Origin: Strigamia acuminata | Taxonomy: Eukaryota > Arthropoda > Chilopoda > Geophilomorpha > Linotaeniidae | Direction of reading: 5' to 3' | DNA: 64,000 nt | Assembly (NCBI GenBank): GCA_949358305.1 | Contig: OX442322.1 | Coordinates: 1,364,001 to 1,428,000 of the forward strand | Part shown: one piece after another, positions 61,297-64,000 of the stretch | Numbering within the stretch: the first letter of the stretch is position 1 | Layout: each line of letters opens with the position of its first letter | The notes under the pieces: generated by a model | The model's database searches: none | What the model saw: the letters and a program-made list of their open reading frames with translations, nothing else | What the model was told of the DNA's origin: nothing | Translations under genes and position numbers: made by a program

Positions 61297-63993
61297 TTAG
61301 TCGTATGTAACAAAATGCTGCTCACAATCGCTTTCAGTTAAATGCATTTGCATAAGTTTAGCCTCGATACCGTCTAGACTGTTTACAATATCGTTTTTAA
61401 ATTTTATTAACCTGGACGGTATTTGTAACTCTCGCAAAATGTCATCTTGCATAGAAATTATTATTCTTGCATGGCATAAGCTATACAATTCCTTTGCTAA
61501 TAAATGATAATCTGTATTGCCGAATTCGAGTGCTTTATATACGTGTTTTTTTTCGTTTACTTCGTTGGCGTGGGTTGTAAAAGATGCAGAGAATGGAAAA
61601 ATAATCAATCTTTTTATTATAGCTTCTGTATATTCCATGTTTGGTAGCCCATTGCCTGCCAACACTAGCATACCATTAAATTCAACACGATTTCCCGATT
61701 CATAAATACCCCGTACATATGCCGCAGAGTTTCCAGTTAACATTTTTATCATCGATGTATTTAATTTTGAATTGGAACAGATCTCATCCACAACCATGAC
61801 TTTAGACATGGAAGCTAACAATAAGTCGTTGTTTGTTTCTGCCATACCTTTTTGCATTGTTCTGTGTGACACGTAACACAACATTTCACCAAAAAGGTTC
61901 TGTAATATTTTTAGGAATGTAGTTTTACCATTATTAGCAGATGCCCCGTGTAAATATAAAATAATTTTCATTGTTTTACCCATGATTATGTCGCAAAGAA
62001 TATCTATCAAAAAATCGCTAAAGTCATCGTTTTGTTTACATATTTTTGAAATAAATACCGTGACATTACGCCATTCGGTCCGGGCTCTGGCATGTTCTTT
62101 AAAATACACATCTTTCTGTTCGTAAGTAGATTCGAGAACGTTTTTCATTTCTGAATAAGACAGATTTGATTTAGTAGTAACGTGAAATAATGGTAACACG
62201 GTTACCGCTTTTTTTATTTGATAATCGAAAACTATGTGATCGTTTAAAGCAAACATGGAGTTATGTAAATTTAATGGTGTGAAATCCTGCCAAAATAATT
62301 TTGAAACATTGACAAAATTTTGAATTTCTCCTTTTTCGGATGTTTTTTTGGTGTGCGTCTTTTCTTTGTAATTCTGTTGATCAGTGTCATCAAGATCGTA
62401 AACCTCATCGAGTACAGTAAAATCTTCATTTTTCTTTTGTTGGGCTAGACATTTTTGGACAATGACAAATTTCAATGTGCATAAATGTAAAATATTTGCT
62501 AATTGTCTGTTGCCACAAAAATTCCATTTACTTTTAATGTAATACATCAATTTTTCACCGTTCATTACTATTGGTGTAATGTATGGAATTAATTCTTCTA
62601 TGGGTACATTCCTTTCGCTAATGAAATCAATGACCATCTCACTTAGAGACTCGCGACCGTAGTATACCTTTATATAGCTGCATGATTTATCAATAGGTTT
62701 ACTTTTATTGCTATTGTAATTAAAGACATCAACGAGTAAGGATGAAATGGCAGCTTTGTTTTTACATACGTGATAAAGTTTAGTCGCATCAAAAATATCT
62801 AACAAATCTCCAATTCCCAAGTATGAAATGATGTCATTCACTTTATCTAAATCAAGTTCGTAATACGACAATAAAGCATAGAGAATTTTATAGCTATTGT
62901 TGACTGCTAAATTCCCATAATATCTTAAAATGTTTGTGTTAATGGGTAAAATGTGATCCTCGAAGTCTTTGATAACATCAGATTTCTCTGATTCTTGATG
63001 TGGGTGTTTACCCCAAGGATACTCGAGAAAAGGTTTATGCTGAACACAATAATCGTAATGTAACTGACGAAATTCAAAAATCAGTTCTTCATCTTGTTTA
63101 TCGTACGGTCTGAGTGCAGTGCACACCTTTCCTATCGACTGTTTTGGCCAATTTGTATAAAAAATCGGTTCGTAGCAATCGTCCATGGTCGAATTGCCGT
63201 CATGGGAGAAATATTTCGTATCGAAAGACCACACGGATGAGACGTCAGTTGCCACCACATTAATGAACGTGTTTATATAATCGCTTTTCGAAAACGTTGT
63301 GATGGGAACGGTGTTATTAGGCGAAGTGTAGTACACGCGATATGGAAAATAAACGTCACTAATGTTACCAGATTTAGACGAAAACGGTAATGGCCAGTTT
63401 TTGATTGAGACGTCGAGCGTCCATTTCGCATCCCAGACTGTGTTTTTTAGTAAGTATTGCAGTAAGACCAAGTTATCAATTCTCGATAAATAAATTCCTG
63501 TGACATGAATGTGTAACCCTCGTCCTTTTGATGTTCCACCATACTTACACAGACAATACACGGAAACGCTTTCTACGTTTTTTAACAATGTAAACAATAA
63601 GGAAGTTATTGTATTTTCGATGTCTTGATGGCATTGTTCATCGAGGTCCTCCTTTGTGTCGACATCAATGACTATTTCGTGATAATTTGCATAGTACAGG
63701 CTTAAAACAACTGTTGTGGACGGTAAATAGGAATCTAGTAACATTTTGTTATAAGAAGTTATAAAATCGGTGTTGTCTGTAAACTTGTGATGAAATGTAT
63801 CACGAATACCCATGAAATGGTATGGAAATAAATGAAATTCTTCTTTTTTTGTCGATTTGGGACATTTAGTTCCAACGAATGGGACATATTTCGAATTATT
63901 AAAATTAAACTCGTCTTTATTCAATGTACAATCAACAAAACGTACCTGATCAACACCCATTTTTTTATTAAATGAAATGTATTTTGTTGACAT
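61297..63993 (-). CDS. D5-type primase-helicase
   Basis: The 898-aa protein joins an archaeo-eukaryotic primase domain to a superfamily 3 helicase, as in D5/C962R-type proteins of large DNA viruses. The primase part has the metal-binding Asp110/Asp112 pair (VIDVD) and a GRGLHIHV motif at 157-164. The helicase has Walker A GASANNGKTT (683-692), Walker B MVVDE (733-737), motif C LVLAGN (776-781) and an Arg-finger-like KRL near 794. It would prime and unwind viral DNA at the fork. The ATG at 63993 is 7 bases from the window edge, so the promoter is outside. After the TAA at 61297-61299 the same frame is open for 52 more codons to 61138, so the stop may be premature. Confidence 0.93.
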   Translation of the reverse strand: MSTKYISFNKKMGVDQVRFVDCTLNKDEFNFNNSKYVPFVGTKCPKSTKKEEFHLFPYHFMGIRDTFHHKFTDNTDFITSYNKMLLDSYLPSTTVVLSLYYANYHEIVIDVDTKEDLDEQCHQDIENTITSLLFTLLKNVESVSVYCLCKYGGTSKGRGLHIHVTGIYLSRIDNLVLLQYLLKNTVWDAKWTLDVSIKNWPLPFSSKSGNISDVYFPYRVYYTSPNNTVPITTFSKSDYINTFINVVATDVSSVWSFDTKYFSHDGNSTMDDCYEPIFYTNWPKQSIGKVCTALRPYDKQDEELIFEFRQLHYDYCVQHKPFLEYPWGKHPHQESEKSDVIKDFEDHILPINTNILRYYGNLAVNNSYKILYALLSYYELDLDKVNDIISYLGIGDLLDIFDATKLYHVCKNKAAISSLLVDVFNYNSNKSKPIDKSCSYIKVYYGRESLSEMVIDFISERNVPIEELIPYITPIVMNGEKLMYYIKSKWNFCGNRQLANILHLCTLKFVIVQKCLAQQKKNEDFTVLDEVYDLDDTDQQNYKEKTHTKKTSEKGEIQNFVNVSKLFWQDFTPLNLHNSMFALNDHIVFDYQIKKAVTVLPLFHVTTKSNLSYSEMKNVLESTYEQKDVYFKEHARARTEWRNVTVFISKICKQNDDFSDFLIDILCDIIMGKTMKIILYLHGASANNGKTTFLKILQNLFGEMLCYVSHRTMQKGMAETNNDLLLASMSKVMVVDEICSNSKLNTSMIKMLTGNSAAYVRGIYESGNRVEFNGMLVLAGNGLPNMEYTEAIIKRLIIFPFSASFTTHANEVNEKKHVYKALEFGNTDYHLLAKELYSLCHARIIISMQDDILRELQIPSRLIKFKNDIVNSLDGIEAKLMQMHLTESDCEQHFVTYD

Positions 63994-64000
63994 GTATACT

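Overview
The window looks like a piece of an arthropod (probably insect) chromosome carrying an endogenous large DNA virus, cut up by transposable elements. Arthropod signs are BEL/Pao and Copia LTR retrotransposons with clean target-site duplications, a hAT MITE, (TTAGG/TCAGG)-type arrays, a 300-bp satellite and a spliced Myb/SANT-like gene. Virus signs are short-spaced, intronless, AT-rich genes on both strands, many started just after a T-run/A-run motif: a D5-type primase-helicase, class I ribonucleotide reductase small subunit, Nudix hydrolase, XRN-type exonuclease, tyrosine recombinase, monomeric ubiquitin, ankyrin protein, RING protein, peritrophin-like membrane protein and a PIF-5/ODV-E56-like envelope protein. 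A PIF-like protein points to the nuclear arthropod large DNA viruses (baculo-, nudi-, hytrosa-, nima-, filamentous-virus group). No DNA polymerase, capsid or RNA polymerase gene lies here, so the family cannot be fixed.

Layout: 1-3116 virus block (unknown partial gene, Nudix, two small membrane proteins, broken XRN-like gene); 3117-6400 non-viral, with a duplicated host exon; 6526-8884 virus block (RNR small subunit, unknown 455-aa gene); 9147-15287 BEL/Pao element; 15362-15759 Tc1/mariner-type MITE; 16238-21876 the densest virus block (kinase-like, peritrophin-like, tyrosine recombinase, PIF-5-like, two unknowns, ubiquitin); 22071-31730 foldback element and satellite, the satellite split by an apparently intact Copia element; 33464-35555 virus block (unknown, ankyrin); 37042-39395 spliced host gene with a MULE relic in an intron; 41504-42420 viral membrane glycoprotein; 42670-44980 inverted minisatellites around Gypsy and hAT sequence; 45201-46419 viral pieces; 46425-51187 a second Copia element inserted inside a paralogue of that glycoprotein, whose 5' part is 51188-52041; 52795-56811 viral pieces mixed with repeats; 57325-59371 a Copia relic; 59489-63993 virus block ending in the D5 gene.

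Several viral genes carry single lesions: an in-frame stop in the PIF-5-like gene, one-base shifts in the RNR, ankyrin and XRN-like genes, a shift at a G10 tract in the glycoprotein, an early stop near the end of the D5 gene, and no ATG in one gene. Others (recombinase, kinase-like, peritrophin-like, ubiquitin, 455-aa gene) are open. This fits a fairly young endogenous copy in early decay. The homopolymer lesions could instead be assembly errors. Functionally, the retained genes cover replication (D5), nucleotide supply (RNR), mRNA turnover (Nudix plus XRN-like), entry envelope (PIF-5-like, glycoproteins), integration or resolution (recombinase) and host modulation (ubiquitin, RING, ankyrin).
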